A stretch of DNA of 64,000 nucleotides from NCBI GenBank assembly GCA_964400785.1, contig CAYNWB010000005.1:27195-91194 (forward strand), written 5' to 3'. Both the position numbers and the translations under genes were made by a program. The stretch comes from CAVQGZ01 sp964400785. Lineage in GTDB: Bacteria > Actinomycetota > Actinomycetes > Jiangellales > Jiangellaceae. Each line of letters starts with the position of its first letter. Within the stretch, counting starts at the first letter, position 1. Under the pieces are notes generated by a model. It worked only from the letters and a program-made list of their open reading frames with translations, ran no database searches and was not told the origin of the DNA. Shown piece by piece: positions 8,453 to 16,518 of the stretch.

Positions 8453-11134
8453 GTGTCCAGCAGCCCCGAGCCGTCCCCTGAGCGCACCACTGCTGCCCTG
8501 GACATGCCCGAGCAGCTGCGTGCAGACGTCCGCGATCTCGGCGAGGTGCTCGGCGACGTGCTGGTCGAGTACGGAGGGCAGGGACTGCTCGACGACGTGG
8601 CCACGCTGCGTCGGCTGGTGATCGCGGCTCACAACACCGACGCCGACCACGACGGCTCAGTCACGTCGGGTGACGAGGCGGCCGAGCAGGCCGAGGCGCT
8701 GGTGGCGTCGTGGCCGTTGGCACGCGCAGAAGAGGTCGCCAGGGCGTTCGCCGTGTTCTTCCACCTGGTGAACCTGGCAGAGGAGTACCACCGCAAGCGA
8801 ATGATGAAGCGCTCGGGATCGGCCGCACAGCCGGTGCCGGGCGGAGTGGCCTCGGCCGTGGACGAGATCGAGGCCCGCTACGGGGCAGCGCACGCCCAAG
8901 CCATGCTGACCGGGCTCGAGGTGCGTCCCGTGCTCACGGCTCACCCGACCGAGGCTCGCCGCCGCTCGACCGTGCGCGCGATCCGCCGCATCTCCCAGCT
9001 GCTCGACGAGCGCGACGACCCTCGACGCTCGGCTGCCGAGCACCAGGAGATCCGTCGTCGGCTGCTCGAGGAGGTCGAGAGCATGTGGCGCACGGCGCTC
9101 GTGCGCCAGGAACGACCGGGCCCGCTGGACGAGGTGCGCACGGCCATGGCGGTCTTCGACGAGGTGCTGTTCCCCATCGTCCCTGCTCTCTACCGGCGGG
9201 TCGACTCCTCGGTGCAGCCGCAGCAGGCCGGTCGGGTGTCGCCACGCGTTCCGGCCTTCCTGCACTGGGGGTCGTGGATCGGGGGAGACCGGGACGGCAA
9301 CCCCAACGTGACGGCCCCGGTGACGCGGGCGGCCATGGCGATCCAGTCCGAGCACGTCCTGCGGGCGCTCGAGGCCGCGGCCACCCGCGTCGCCTGGGCG
9401 ATGACGGCCGACGCTGCCAGCACTCCTCCCAGCCCCGGTGTGCGCCGGCTGGTCGACGACGCCGCCGCGCTGGTGCCCGAGGCCATGGACCAGCTGAGGG
9501 TGCGCGCGACGAACGAGCCGCACCGCCTGGCTCTGCTGGTCACGGCCGAGCGCATCAGGGCGACCCGGGAGCGCGACGCCGACGCCGCCTACCCGAGCGC
9601 GGCCGAGCTGCTGACCGACCTGCGCACGGTGCAGAGGTCGCTGGCCGCGGCCGGGGCGCCGAGGCTGGCCTACGGCGAGCTGCAGCACCTGGTGTGGCAG
9701 GTGGAGACGTTCGGGTTCCACCTGGCCGAGCTCGAGGTGCGTCAGCACAGCCAGGTGCACGCGCGTGCCCTGGCCGAGGTGCGCGCGGGTGCCGAGCTGT
9801 CCGACGAGACCGAGCAGGTGCTGGCGACGATCCGGGTCATGGCCAAGATCCAGCAGCGCTTCGGTGCCGACGCATGCCGGCGCTACGTCGTCTCGTTCAC
9901 GCGTAGTGCGGACGACGTCGCGGCGGTGTACGAGCTGGCCCAGGCGGCCGTGGGCGACGGCATGGTGCTCGACGTCGTCCCGCTGTTCGAGACAGGTGAC
10001 GACCTGGCGCGCGCCGAGGCAGTGCTCGACGAGATGGTGACCCTGTCCCCGGTACGGGCGCGGCTGTCGGCGACCGGTCGGCGGCTGGAGGTGATGGTCG
10101 GGTACTCCGACTCGGCCAAGGACATCGGCCCGGTGTCGGCGACCCTGGCGCTGTACGACGCGCAGGCCTCGCTCGCTCGGTGGGCCTCGCGGCACGCGAT
10201 CGCGTTGACGCTGTTCCACGGACGCGGAGGCGCCCTGGGTCGCGGCGGTGGCCCGGTGAATCGGGCGGTGCTCGCGCAGCCGCCGGGATCGGTGTCGGGT
10301 CGGTTCAAGGTCACCGAGCAGGGGGAGGTGATCTTCGCCCGCTACGGCGATCCCGACCTGGCTATGCGGCACCTGGAGCAGGTCGCCTCGGCCTCTCTGT
10401 TCGCGTCCACGCCGACCGTCGAGCAGCGCGCCCATCAGGCCGCGGACCGCTTCGCCGACCTCGCGACCCGGCTGTTCGTCTCGGCTCGCGAGGCCTACTG
10501 GGGCCTGGTGCGCCGCGACGGCTTCGCGGACTGGTTCGTGCGGGCGACCGCCCTCAACGAGATCGGTCGGCTGCCCCTGGGCTCTCGCCCGGCCCGCCGG
10601 GGGCTCTCGATCGACTCCCTGGACGACCTGCGAGCGATCCCCTGGGTCTTCTCGTGGGCGCAGAGCCGGGCGAACGTGCCCGGCTGGTACGGCCTGGGCA
10701 GCGCGATCAGCGCCGTCGACGACCCCGACCTGCTGCGCGAGGCCTACCGCGAGTGGCCCTTGTTCACGGTGCTGGTCGACAACGCCGAGATGTCCCTGGC
10801 CAAGACCGATCGCCGGATCTTGGCGCGCTACCTCGCAGCCGGCGACCGGCCCGACATCGTCGCCGCGATCCTCGACGAGCACGAGCGCAGCGTCGACGGC
10901 GTGCTCGCCGTGACGGGCCACTCGAGGCTGCTGGAGGGCCACCGGGTTCTCGGGCGGGCGGTCGAGCTGCGCAACCCCTACGTCGACGCGCTGTCATACG
11001 TGCAGATGCGGGCTCTGCGCGAGCTGCGCTCGATCGAGGGCCGCGACGGCCCACACGACGACGTCGAGGCGCTGGGCCGCCTCGTGCGGCTGACGGTCAA
11101 CGGCGTCGCAGCCGGGCTGCAGAACACCGGATGA
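8453..11134 (+). CDS. ppc: Phosphoenolpyruvate carboxylase
   Basis: At 893 residues this is full length for PEP carboxylase, which makes oxaloacetate from PEP and bicarbonate to refill the TCA cycle. Active-site motifs are all present: LTAHPTEARRRS (His near 163), WIGGDRDGNPNVT, EVMVGYSDSAKDIG, the bicarbonate/PEP loop FHGRGGALGRGGGP (about 588) and the C-terminal QNTG that closes over the site. GTG 8453 follows a leaderless-type -10 box. The stop overlaps the birA start by 4 bases (ATGA). Confidence 0.97.
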   Translation: MSSSPEPSPERTTAALDMPEQLRADVRDLGEVLGDVLVEYGGQGLLDDVATLRRLVIAAHNTDADHDGSVTSGDEAAEQAEALVASWPLARAEEVARAFAVFFHLVNLAEEYHRKRMMKRSGSAAQPVPGGVASAVDEIEARYGAAHAQAMLTGLEVRPVLTAHPTEARRRSTVRAIRRISQLLDERDDPRRSAAEHQEIRRRLLEEVESMWRTALVRQERPGPLDEVRTAMAVFDEVLFPIVPALYRRVDSSVQPQQAGRVSPRVPAFLHWGSWIGGDRDGNPNVTAPVTRAAMAIQSEHVLRALEAAATRVAWAMTADAASTPPSPGVRRLVDDAAALVPEAMDQLRVRATNEPHRLALLVTAERIRATRERDADAAYPSAAELLTDLRTVQRSLAAAGAPRLAYGELQHLVWQVETFGFHLAELEVRQHSQVHARALAEVRAGAELSDETEQVLATIRVMAKIQQRFGADACRRYVVSFTRSADDVAAVYELAQAAVGDGMVLDVVPLFETGDDLARAEAVLDEMVTLSPVRARLSATGRRLEVMVGYSDSAKDIGPVSATLALYDAQASLARWASRHAIALTLFHGRGGALGRGGGPVNRAVLAQPPGSVSGRFKVTEQGEVIFARYGDPDLAMRHLEQVASASLFASTPTVEQRAHQAADRFADLATRLFVSAREAYWGLVRRDGFADWFVRATALNEIGRLPLGSRPARRGLSIDSLDDLRAIPWVFSWAQSRANVPGWYGLGSAISAVDDPDLLREAYREWPLFTVLVDNAEMSLAKTDRRILARYLAAGDRPDIVAAILDEHERSVDGVLAVTGHSRLLEGHRVLGRAVELRNPYVDALSYVQMRALRELRSIEGRDGPHDDVEALGRLVRLTVNGVAAGLQNTG

Positions 11135-11877
11135 CCGCGCAGGGTGATCGCCGCCTGGCCGTCGAGTGGGTCGAGGACGTCGACTCCACCCAGGTCGTTC
11201 TCACTGCCCGGGCGCGGGCCGGCGCGGAGCCGCAGGCGCTGGCGACGACGAACCAGACGTCCGGCCACGGTCGGCGGGGGCGGCAGTGGACGTGCCCGCC
11301 CGGCGGCGGGTTGGCGCTGTCGGTGCTGCTGCGGCCCGCCCGGGACGACGCCTGGACCTGGTTGCCGCTGCTGTCCGGTGTCGCCGTCGTCGACGCACTG
11401 ACCGACCTGGGTGCGTCAGGTCTTGGCCTGAAGTGGCCCAACGACGTGTTGGCGGGGCACGGCAAGCTCGCCGGCCTCATCGCCGAGCGCGTCGGCGGCG
11501 TCGACCCCGGCACGCACGCCCCCGCCTTCGTGCTCGGCATCGGCCTGAACCTTCGACCCCAGCACCTGCCCGAGGGTGCGACGAGCCTGGCCGACCTCGG
11601 GGTGGCGACACCGCCCGGTGAGGTGGCCGACGTGCTCGTCGGTCGGGTGGTGCGGTGGCTGGACACCTGGGAGGACGAGCCGGGCACGGTCGTCGAGGCG
11701 TACCGGGTTCGGTGCGCCACCCTGGGCGAGCGGGTGCGCGTGGCCCTTCCAGGGGGACGCCAGGTGGTGGGAGAAGCGGTGGACGTCGACGACGCGGGGT
11801 GCCTGCTGGTCGAGGTCGCGGGCGAGGGTCGCCTCGCCCTCTCGGCGGGCGACGTCGTCCACCTGCGCCCAGGCTGA
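11131..11877 (+). CDS. birA: Biotin--[acetyl-CoA carboxylase] ligase (group I, no DNA-binding domain)
   Basis: The enzyme activates biotin to biotinyl-AMP and attaches it to the Lys in the EAMKM motif of the alpha chain encoded at the start of the window. The 248-residue protein contains the biotin/ATP loop GHGRRGRQW, LKWPNDVL followed by GKLAGLIAE with the catalytic Lys, GIGLNLRP, and a C-terminal SH3-like barrel. There is no N-terminal helix-turn-helix, so it should not act as the BirA repressor. It overlaps ppc by 4 bases. Confidence 0.95.
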   Translation: MTAQGDRRLAVEWVEDVDSTQVVLTARARAGAEPQALATTNQTSGHGRRGRQWTCPPGGGLALSVLLRPARDDAWTWLPLLSGVAVVDALTDLGASGLGLKWPNDVLAGHGKLAGLIAERVGGVDPGTHAPAFVLGIGLNLRPQHLPEGATSLADLGVATPPGEVADVLVGRVVRWLDTWEDEPGTVVEAYRVRCATLGERVRVALPGGRQVVGEAVDVDDAGCLLVEVAGEGRLALSAGDVVHLRPG

Positions 11878-11889
11878 CCACCGGCGTGC

Positions 11890-11895
11890 CACTAT
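11890..11895 (+). promoter_or_regulatory. -10-like box CACTAT for the PH-domain gene
   Basis: CACTAT is 6 bases before ATG 11902 with no ribosome-binding site between, again a leaderless arrangement. Confidence 0.35.
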
Positions 11896-11901
11896 TCGCC
11901 C

Positions 11902-12399
11902 ATGGGATACCCCGAAGACGCCCTCGGCACGGGCGAGGCCGTCCTGATCCACACGCGCACGCACTGGAAGGCCCTGCTCGGGGCGGTCGTCTGGCTGGTG
12001 CTGGGCATCATCGGCTTCGTGCTGCTGCTCGTGCTGCTGCCGGACGGCCGCTTCGAGGATCTCATCAGGTGGGTGGGCTGGGCCGTCATCCTCGTGGCTC
12101 TGGTCTGGTTCGCCGTGGCGCCGCTGATTCGCTGGCTCAGCTCGAGCTACACGATCACCACGCACCGCATCCTGTCCCGGAGCGGGATCCTGCGGCAGAC
12201 GGGGCGCAACATCCCGCTCAAGCGCGTCAGCGGCGTGTCGTTCGAGAAGGGAGTCGTGGACCGGATGCTCGGCTGCGGAACCTTGCTCATCGAGTCGTCG
12301 GCCGAGACGTCCAACGTCGTGTTCAACGACGTCCCGGACGTCGAGAACGTGCAGCGGGTGCTCACCGACCTGATCACCGACGTGCCCGACGACGCCTGA
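11902..12399 (+). CDS. Membrane protein with bacterial PH (bPH2) domain
   Basis: A 165-residue protein with a short cytoplasmic N-terminus (HTRTHWKALL), two hydrophobic membrane segments (about 23-46 and 55-77) and a C-terminal bPH2 domain starting SSSYTITTHRILSRSG and running through RNIPLKRVSGV and GCGTLLIESSAE. bPH2 proteins are membrane anchored with no assigned biochemical activity. The position right after birA and before gtrA-purK-purE matches the locus of the mycobacterial homologue Rv3278c as I recall it. Confidence 0.85.
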   Translation: MGYPEDALGTGEAVLIHTRTHWKALLGAVVWLVLGIIGFVLLLVLLPDGRFEDLIRWVGWAVILVALVWFAVAPLIRWLSSSYTITTHRILSRSGILRQTGRNIPLKRVSGVSFEKGVVDRMLGCGTLLIESSAETSNVVFNDVPDVENVQRVLTDLITDVPDDA

Positions 12400-12416
12400 G
12401 TCACCCCACTCCATGG

Positions 12417-12431
12417 GTGCTTCATGAGCAC
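12417..12431. terminator. Weak hairpin between convergent PH-domain and gtrA genes
   Basis: GTGCT and AGCAC form a 5-bp stem around TCATG in the 84-base convergent gap. It could terminate one or both transcripts but is short. Nothing else is recognisable in the gap. Confidence 0.2.
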
Positions 12432-12483
12432 GGGGCGTGCGACGTCTCGGACGCTTGGGCGCCCGCGAAGGGTCGGAAACGTC

Positions 12484-12978
12484 TCAGGCAAGTGGGTCGG
12501 CGAGCGCACGGGGCGTCGTGACCGACTTGAACACCCAGCGGCGGTAGGACCAGAACCGGAACGCGGTGCCCAGCGCCAGCCCGACCCCGTTGGCGGCGAT
12601 GTTGTCGGCCAGCGGGCTGGTGAGCCCGAGCACGTAGTGGCTGATCGCCAGCGTCAGGACGGCGATGCCCATCGCGATGCCGTTGAGCACGAAGAACAGC
12701 GCGTACTCGCGTGCGTAGCCGCTGCGGGCGCGGTCGCGCCACGTCCACGAACGGTTGCCCAGGTAGGTGACGACCGTCGCGAGCACCGTGGAGATGATCT
12801 TCGCCGTCAGTGGCTTGTCGACCAGCACCCCTTCGCCGTCACCGAACCCGGCGTCGAAGCGGAGCCAGTTGAACACGGCGACGTCGACGACGAACCCGAG
12901 GCCGCCGACGACAAGGAATCGCGCAACCTCGCCGGCGGCGGATCCGACCCGCGACCGGGTCGCGACGGATACCGGCAT
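12484..12978 (-). CDS. GtrA family membrane protein (polyprenol-linked sugar flippase family)
   Basis: The 164-residue protein has four hydrophobic helices, opening ARFLVVGGLGFVVDVAVFNWLRF, then KIISTVLATVVTYLGNRSWTW, ALFFVLNGIAMGIAV and GVGLALGTAFRFWSYRRWVF. This is the GtrA/DPMS family, implicated in moving undecaprenyl-phosphate-glucose or similar lipid-linked sugars across the membrane for wall polymer or teichoic acid glycosylation. ATG 12978 has a TAGGAT box 6 bases upstream, divergent from purK with only 34 bases between starts. Confidence 0.88.
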   Translation of the reverse strand: MPVSVATRSRVGSAAGEVARFLVVGGLGFVVDVAVFNWLRFDAGFGDGEGVLVDKPLTAKIISTVLATVVTYLGNRSWTWRDRARSGYAREYALFFVLNGIAMGIAVLTLAISHYVLGLTSPLADNIAANGVGLALGTAFRFWSYRRWVFKSVTTPRALADPLA

Positions 12979-12984
12979 CGGGCA

Positions 12985-13005
12985 ATCCTACGGGGGATCT
13001 AGGGT
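12985..13005. promoter_or_regulatory. Back-to-back -10-like boxes for gtrA (minus) and purK (plus)
   Basis: On the minus strand TAGGAT (12985-12990) is 6 bases before the gtrA ATG; on the plus strand TAGGGT (13000-13005) is 7 bases before the purK GTG. The two promoters therefore overlap in the 34-base gap and may compete. Confidence 0.45.
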
Positions 13006-13012
13006 TGCGCCC

Positions 13013-14194
13013 GTGGCTGTCGAGGGCGCTGGGGTGGCCGCGGTGCCCGGCCGCGAGGGCCGCCCGGTCGTGGGTGTGGTCGGAGCCGGACAGCTGGCCC
13101 GCATGATGCAGCCGCCAGCGATCGCGCTCGACATCGACCTGCGCCTGCTGGCCGCGCGCGCCGGTGACAGCGCCGCACAGGTCATCCCGGCAACGCTGGT
13201 CGGAGACGAACGGGGTCTGCCCGACCTGCAGCGCTTCTGCGACGGTCTCGACGTGCTGACCTTCGACCACGAGCACGTGCCGACCGACCACCTGAGGCGT
13301 CTGCAGGCGGCCGGAGTCGTCGTGCGTCCGGGACCGCACGCCCTGCCCTACGCCACCGACAAGTCGGTGATGCGCCGCGGGCTGTCCGAGCTCGGTCTGC
13401 CCGTGCCCCGCTTCGAGGTGGTCGACGACATCACCGGGCTGGCGCCGGCCGTGGAAGCCGTCGGTGGCTGGCCCGTCGTTCTCAAGACCGCACGGGGGGG
13501 CTACGACGGCAAGGGCGTCTGGGTCGTCGACGGCGCCGAGGCCGCGAGGGACGCCTTCGCGGCCCGCGTTCCCGTCGTGGTGGAGCAGCGGGTGCCGTTC
13601 GTCCGGGAGCTGGCCGCCGTCGTCGCCCGGTCGCCGTCGGGGCAGGCCGTCGCCTACCCCGTGGTCGAGTCGGTGCAGCGCGACGGGATCTGCGTCGAGG
13701 TCGTCGCGCCCGCACCGGGTCTGTCGCCCGACACCGCCGTCGCCGCGCAGCGGCTGGCGCTGCAGGTGGCTCACGCGATCGACGTGGTCGGCGTGCTGGC
13801 GGTCGAGCTCTTCGAGCTGCCCGACGGCCAGGTGCTGGTCAACGAGCTCGCCATGCGTCCCCACAACAGCGCCCACTGGACGATCGACGCGGCGGCGACG
13901 TCTCAGTTCGAGAACCACCTGCGCGCGGTGCTGGACCTGCCGCTGGGATCCCCGCAGGCGCTGGCTCCGGTCGCCGTCATGGTGAACGTGCTCGGAGGAG
14001 ACCTGCCCGACCTGCACCGCGCCCTGCGGCACGTGATGGCACGCGACCCGGGGGCCCGGGTGCACCTGTACGGCAAGACCGTGCGGCCGGGGCGCAAGAT
14101 CGGGCACGTCACGGTGCTCGGCGACGACCTGGACGACCTGCGAGCGCGCGCCTGGCACGCCGCGGACTACATCAGTGGGGTGATCGACGAGTGA
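13013..14194 (+). CDS. purK: N5-carboxyaminoimidazole ribonucleotide synthase
   Basis: PurK uses ATP and bicarbonate to convert AIR to N5-CAIR in purine synthesis. The 393-residue protein starts at GTG 13013 just after a TAGGGT box; the frame is open upstream but the earlier codons lie over gtrA. Motifs: VVGVVGAGQLARMM near the N-terminus, YATDKSVMRRGL, the ATP-grasp loop VLKTARGGYDGKGV and the C-terminal NELAMRPHNSAHWTI. It overlaps purE by 4 bases (GTGA), and PurE uses its product. Confidence 0.95.
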   Translation: MAVEGAGVAAVPGREGRPVVGVVGAGQLARMMQPPAIALDIDLRLLAARAGDSAAQVIPATLVGDERGLPDLQRFCDGLDVLTFDHEHVPTDHLRRLQAAGVVVRPGPHALPYATDKSVMRRGLSELGLPVPRFEVVDDITGLAPAVEAVGGWPVVLKTARGGYDGKGVWVVDGAEAARDAFAARVPVVVEQRVPFVRELAAVVARSPSGQAVAYPVVESVQRDGICVEVVAPAPGLSPDTAVAAQRLALQVAHAIDVVGVLAVELFELPDGQVLVNELAMRPHNSAHWTIDAAATSQFENHLRAVLDLPLGSPQALAPVAVMVNVLGGDLPDLHRALRHVMARDPGARVHLYGKTVRPGRKIGHVTVLGDDLDDLRARAWHAADYISGVIDE

Positions 14195-14742
14195 GTGCCA
14201 CCGGGACGCCCGTCGTCGGCGTGGTGATGGGATCGGACAGCGACTGGCCCACGATGCAGGCTGCGTCGACCGTCCTGGACGACTTCGACGTGCCGCACGA
14301 GGTGGACGTCGTGTCGGCACACCGGATGCCGCGGGCGATGCTCGACTACGGCGAGACAGCGGCCGACCGGGGGCTACGGGTGATCATCGCCGGCGCCGGG
14401 GGCGCGGCCCACCTGCCCGGCATGCTGGCGTCGGTGACACCGCTGCCGGTGATCGGCGTGCCGGTCGCGCTCAAGGTGCTCGACGGCATGGACTCGCTGC
14501 TGTCGATCGTGCAGATGCCGGCAGGCGTGCCCGTGGCTGCGGTGGCGGTCGGCAACGCCCGCAACGCCGGCCTGCTCGCCGTGCGCATCCTGGCCAGCGG
14601 CGAGGGGGCGGACGCGGCCCGGTGGCAGCGGGCGATGCGGGAGTTCCAGAACGACCTGGAGAGCAGCGCGCGCGCCAAGGGTGAGACGCTCAGGCGGCAG
14701 GTCCCAGGCGCGGCCACTCGATCGCCGGGCAGCGGTCCATGA
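14191..14742 (+). CDS. purE: N5-carboxyaminoimidazole ribonucleotide mutase
   Basis: PurE rearranges N5-CAIR to CAIR, the step after PurK. The 183-residue protein shows VVMGSDSDWPTM, SAHRMPRAMLDY with the catalytic His, IAGAGGAAHLPGM and GIPV-like loops. Its 3' end overlaps the convergent CoA-binding gene by 53 bases, so the last residues (about 166-183) are coded opposite that gene's C-terminus; they lie beyond the conserved core, which ends near KGETLRRQ. Confidence 0.95.
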   Translation: MSATGTPVVGVVMGSDSDWPTMQAASTVLDDFDVPHEVDVVSAHRMPRAMLDYGETAADRGLRVIIAGAGGAAHLPGMLASVTPLPVIGVPVALKVLDGMDSLLSIVQMPAGVPVAAVAVGNARNAGLLAVRILASGEGADAARWQRAMREFQNDLESSARAKGETLRRQVPGAATRSPGSGP

Positions 14743-15127
14743 CCATGTCGAGCCCGGCTGTGGTCACCCGAGTCGCAGCGTCGGTGTCGACCACGCCGAG
14801 CTGGAACCAGACCGCCGAGGCTCCGACCTCGATCGCCTGGTCGGCGATCGCACCGGCGAGCTGGGAGCGCACGAACACGTCGACGCAGTCGACCGCGAAC
14901 GGGATGTCGGCCAGCGTGGCGTAGCCCTGCTCGCCGTGCACCGTCTCGGCGTGCGGGTGCACGGGCACGACCTGCTTGCCGTGCTGCTGCAGGAAGTGCG
15001 CGACCCGGTACGCGGCTCGGGCGGTGTTGTGCGACAGGCCGACCACCGCCCAGACCTCGCAGTCGGCCAGCACGCGGCGGATCAGCGCGTCGGACGGCTC
15101 GGTGGGTGCGGGGCGGTCAGGGCTCAC
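14690..15127 (-). CDS. CoA-binding (Rossmann, YccU-like) protein
   Basis: The 145-residue protein has a CoA-binding Rossmann domain of the YccU type: WAVVGLSHNTARAAYRVAHFL, VVPVHPHAETVHG, then VDCVDVFVRSQ and GASAVWFQLGV. These small proteins bind CoA; their job is not settled. GTG 15127 overlaps the stop of UDP-glucose dehydrogenase (GTGA), so it is coupled to that gene. The C-terminus (IEWPRLGPAA) is coded opposite the end of purE. Confidence 0.88.
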   Translation of the reverse strand: MSPDRPAPTEPSDALIRRVLADCEVWAVVGLSHNTARAAYRVAHFLQQHGKQVVPVHPHAETVHGEQGYATLADIPFAVDCVDVFVRSQLAGAIADQAIEVGASAVWFQLGVVDTDAATRVTTAGLDMVMDRCPAIEWPRLGPAA

Positions 15128-16443
15128 GGCCGGCCCAGCCCCCTGTACGTCCACCCCGCCGCGCGCCAGCGCGGCGCGTCCAGGATGTTGCGCCCGTCGA
15201 TCAGCAGTGGCTGGCGCACGACGTGGCGCAGCACGGCCGGGTCGAGAGCGGCGAACTCCGCCCACTCGGTCAGGTGCAGCACGACGTCGGCGTCCCGGGC
15301 GGCCTCGTCCACCGACGACGAGTACGTCAGGGTCGGGAACACGCGGCGGGCGTTGCCCATGGCCTTCGGGTCGTAGACACGCACGTGGGCTCCCTGCAGC
15401 TGCAGCTGGCCCGCGACGTTCAGGGCGGGGGAGTCGCGCACGTCGTCCGACTCGGGCTTGAACGCGACCCCGAGCACCGCGACCCTGGTGCCCAGCACGG
15501 AGCCGCCCACGAGCTCGCGCGTGACCTCGACGGCCCGCTGGCGGCGACGCATGTTGATCGAGTCGATCTCGCGCAGGAACGACAGCGCGTCCGCCGCGCC
15601 GATCTCGCCCGCGCGGGCCATGAAGGCGCGGATGTCCTTGGGCAGGCAGCCCCCGCCGAAGCCCAGGCCGGCGTTGAGAAAGCGGCGCCCGATGCGCGCG
15701 TCGTGCCCGATCGCGTCGGCGAGGGCCACGACGTCGGCGTCGACCACCTCGCAGATCTCGGCGATCGCGTTGATGAACGAGATCTTGGTGGCCAAGAAGG
15801 AGTTCGCCGCCACCTTGACGAGCTCGGCCGTCGCGAAGTCGGTGGTGACGACGGGGCAGCCGTCGGCGATGGCGGTGGCGTAGACCTCGCGCAGGGTCTG
15901 CTCGTCCTCGGGACGGGCGAGCCCGAACACCAGCCGGTCCGGGCGCAGCGTGTCGTCGACGGCGTGGCCCTCGCGAAGGAACTCGGGGTTCCACGCCAGC
16001 GACACCTGTGAGCGGGCGGGAGCGGTCGAGTGCAGCAGCTCGAGCAGGCGAGCCGCGGAGCCCACGGGAACCGTCGACTTGCCGACGACCAGTGCGGGGC
16101 GGTTCAGGTGGTGGGCCAGGGCGGTCACGGCGCCGTCCACGTGGCTCATGTCGGCGGCCAGGCTGTCGGAGCGCTGCGGGGTGCCCACGCAGATGAAGTG
16201 CACGTCGCCGAACTCGCCCGCCTCGGCGAAGGACGTGGTGAAGCGCAGCCGCCCCGACTGCACGTGGCGGCTCAGCATGGGCTCGAGGCCAGGCTCGTAG
16301 AACGGCAGCTCGCCCTCGCCGAGCGCCTTGATCTTGGCCTCGTCGACGTCGACGCCGAGCACCTCGAAGCCCAGTTCGGCCATGCAGGCGGCGTGGGTGG
16401 CGCCGAGGTAGCCCGTGCCGATGACGGTGATGCGCATGGTCAT
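15124..16443 (-). CDS. UDP-glucose/GDP-mannose dehydrogenase family (probable UDP-glucose 6-dehydrogenase)
   Basis: The 439-residue enzyme oxidises a nucleotide-sugar alcohol twice with NAD to the uronic acid, a precursor for surface polysaccharide. The N-terminal Rossmann motif is VIGTGYLGATHAACMAELG; catalytic Cys is in GLGFGGGCLPKD (about 265); the C-terminal domain has FKPESDDVRDSPA. I place the start at ATG 16443 (MTMRIT) because TACCCT lies 7 bases upstream; ATG 16437 is the alternative, and the longer open frame to 16512 would run into the LCP terminator. UDP-glucose is the likeliest substrate, but UDP-ManNAc or GDP-mannose cannot be excluded. Confidence 0.88.
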   Translation of the reverse strand: MTMRITVIGTGYLGATHAACMAELGFEVLGVDVDEAKIKALGEGELPFYEPGLEPMLSRHVQSGRLRFTTSFAEAGEFGDVHFICVGTPQRSDSLAADMSHVDGAVTALAHHLNRPALVVGKSTVPVGSAARLLELLHSTAPARSQVSLAWNPEFLREGHAVDDTLRPDRLVFGLARPEDEQTLREVYATAIADGCPVVTTDFATAELVKVAANSFLATKISFINAIAEICEVVDADVVALADAIGHDARIGRRFLNAGLGFGGGCLPKDIRAFMARAGEIGAADALSFLREIDSINMRRRQRAVEVTRELVGGSVLGTRVAVLGVAFKPESDDVRDSPALNVAGQLQLQGAHVRVYDPKAMGNARRVFPTLTYSSSVDEAARDADVVLHLTEWAEFAALDPAVLRHVVRQPLLIDGRNILDAPRWRAAGWTYRGLGRP

Positions 16444-16450
16444 GGCGGTC

Positions 16451-16456
16451 AGGGTA
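16451..16456 (-). promoter_or_regulatory. -10-like box TACCCT for the UDP-sugar dehydrogenase
   Basis: Minus-strand TACCCT is 7 bases before ATG 16443. It sits just beyond the palindrome that ends the LCP gene, so this gene can be transcribed independently of LCP. Confidence 0.45.
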
Positions 16457-16466
16457 GAGCGGCCGA

Positions 16467-16518
16467 TGATCCATGTGTGTCTCGGGGACGCATCCGTCCC
16501 CGAGACACACATGGATCA
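16467..16518 (-). terminator. Perfect 24-bp stem hairpin spanning the LCP stop codon
   Basis: Left arm 16467-16490 and right arm 16495-16518 are exact reverse complements with a CATC loop. The right arm contains the TGA stop of the LCP gene (16516-16518), so the hairpin begins inside the stop codon. There is no T-run. It separates LCP from the downstream UDP-sugar dehydrogenase. Confidence 0.8.

Noticed and set aside
8657..10942. 761-codon open frame antisense to ppc
   Set aside because: Shadow of PEP carboxylase; no domain, low-complexity composition, no promoter.
16444..16512. Upstream extension of UDP-sugar dehydrogenase to 16512
   Set aside because: It would be coded by the LCP terminator palindrome; a -10 box precedes ATG 16443 and the Rossmann fold begins three codons later.
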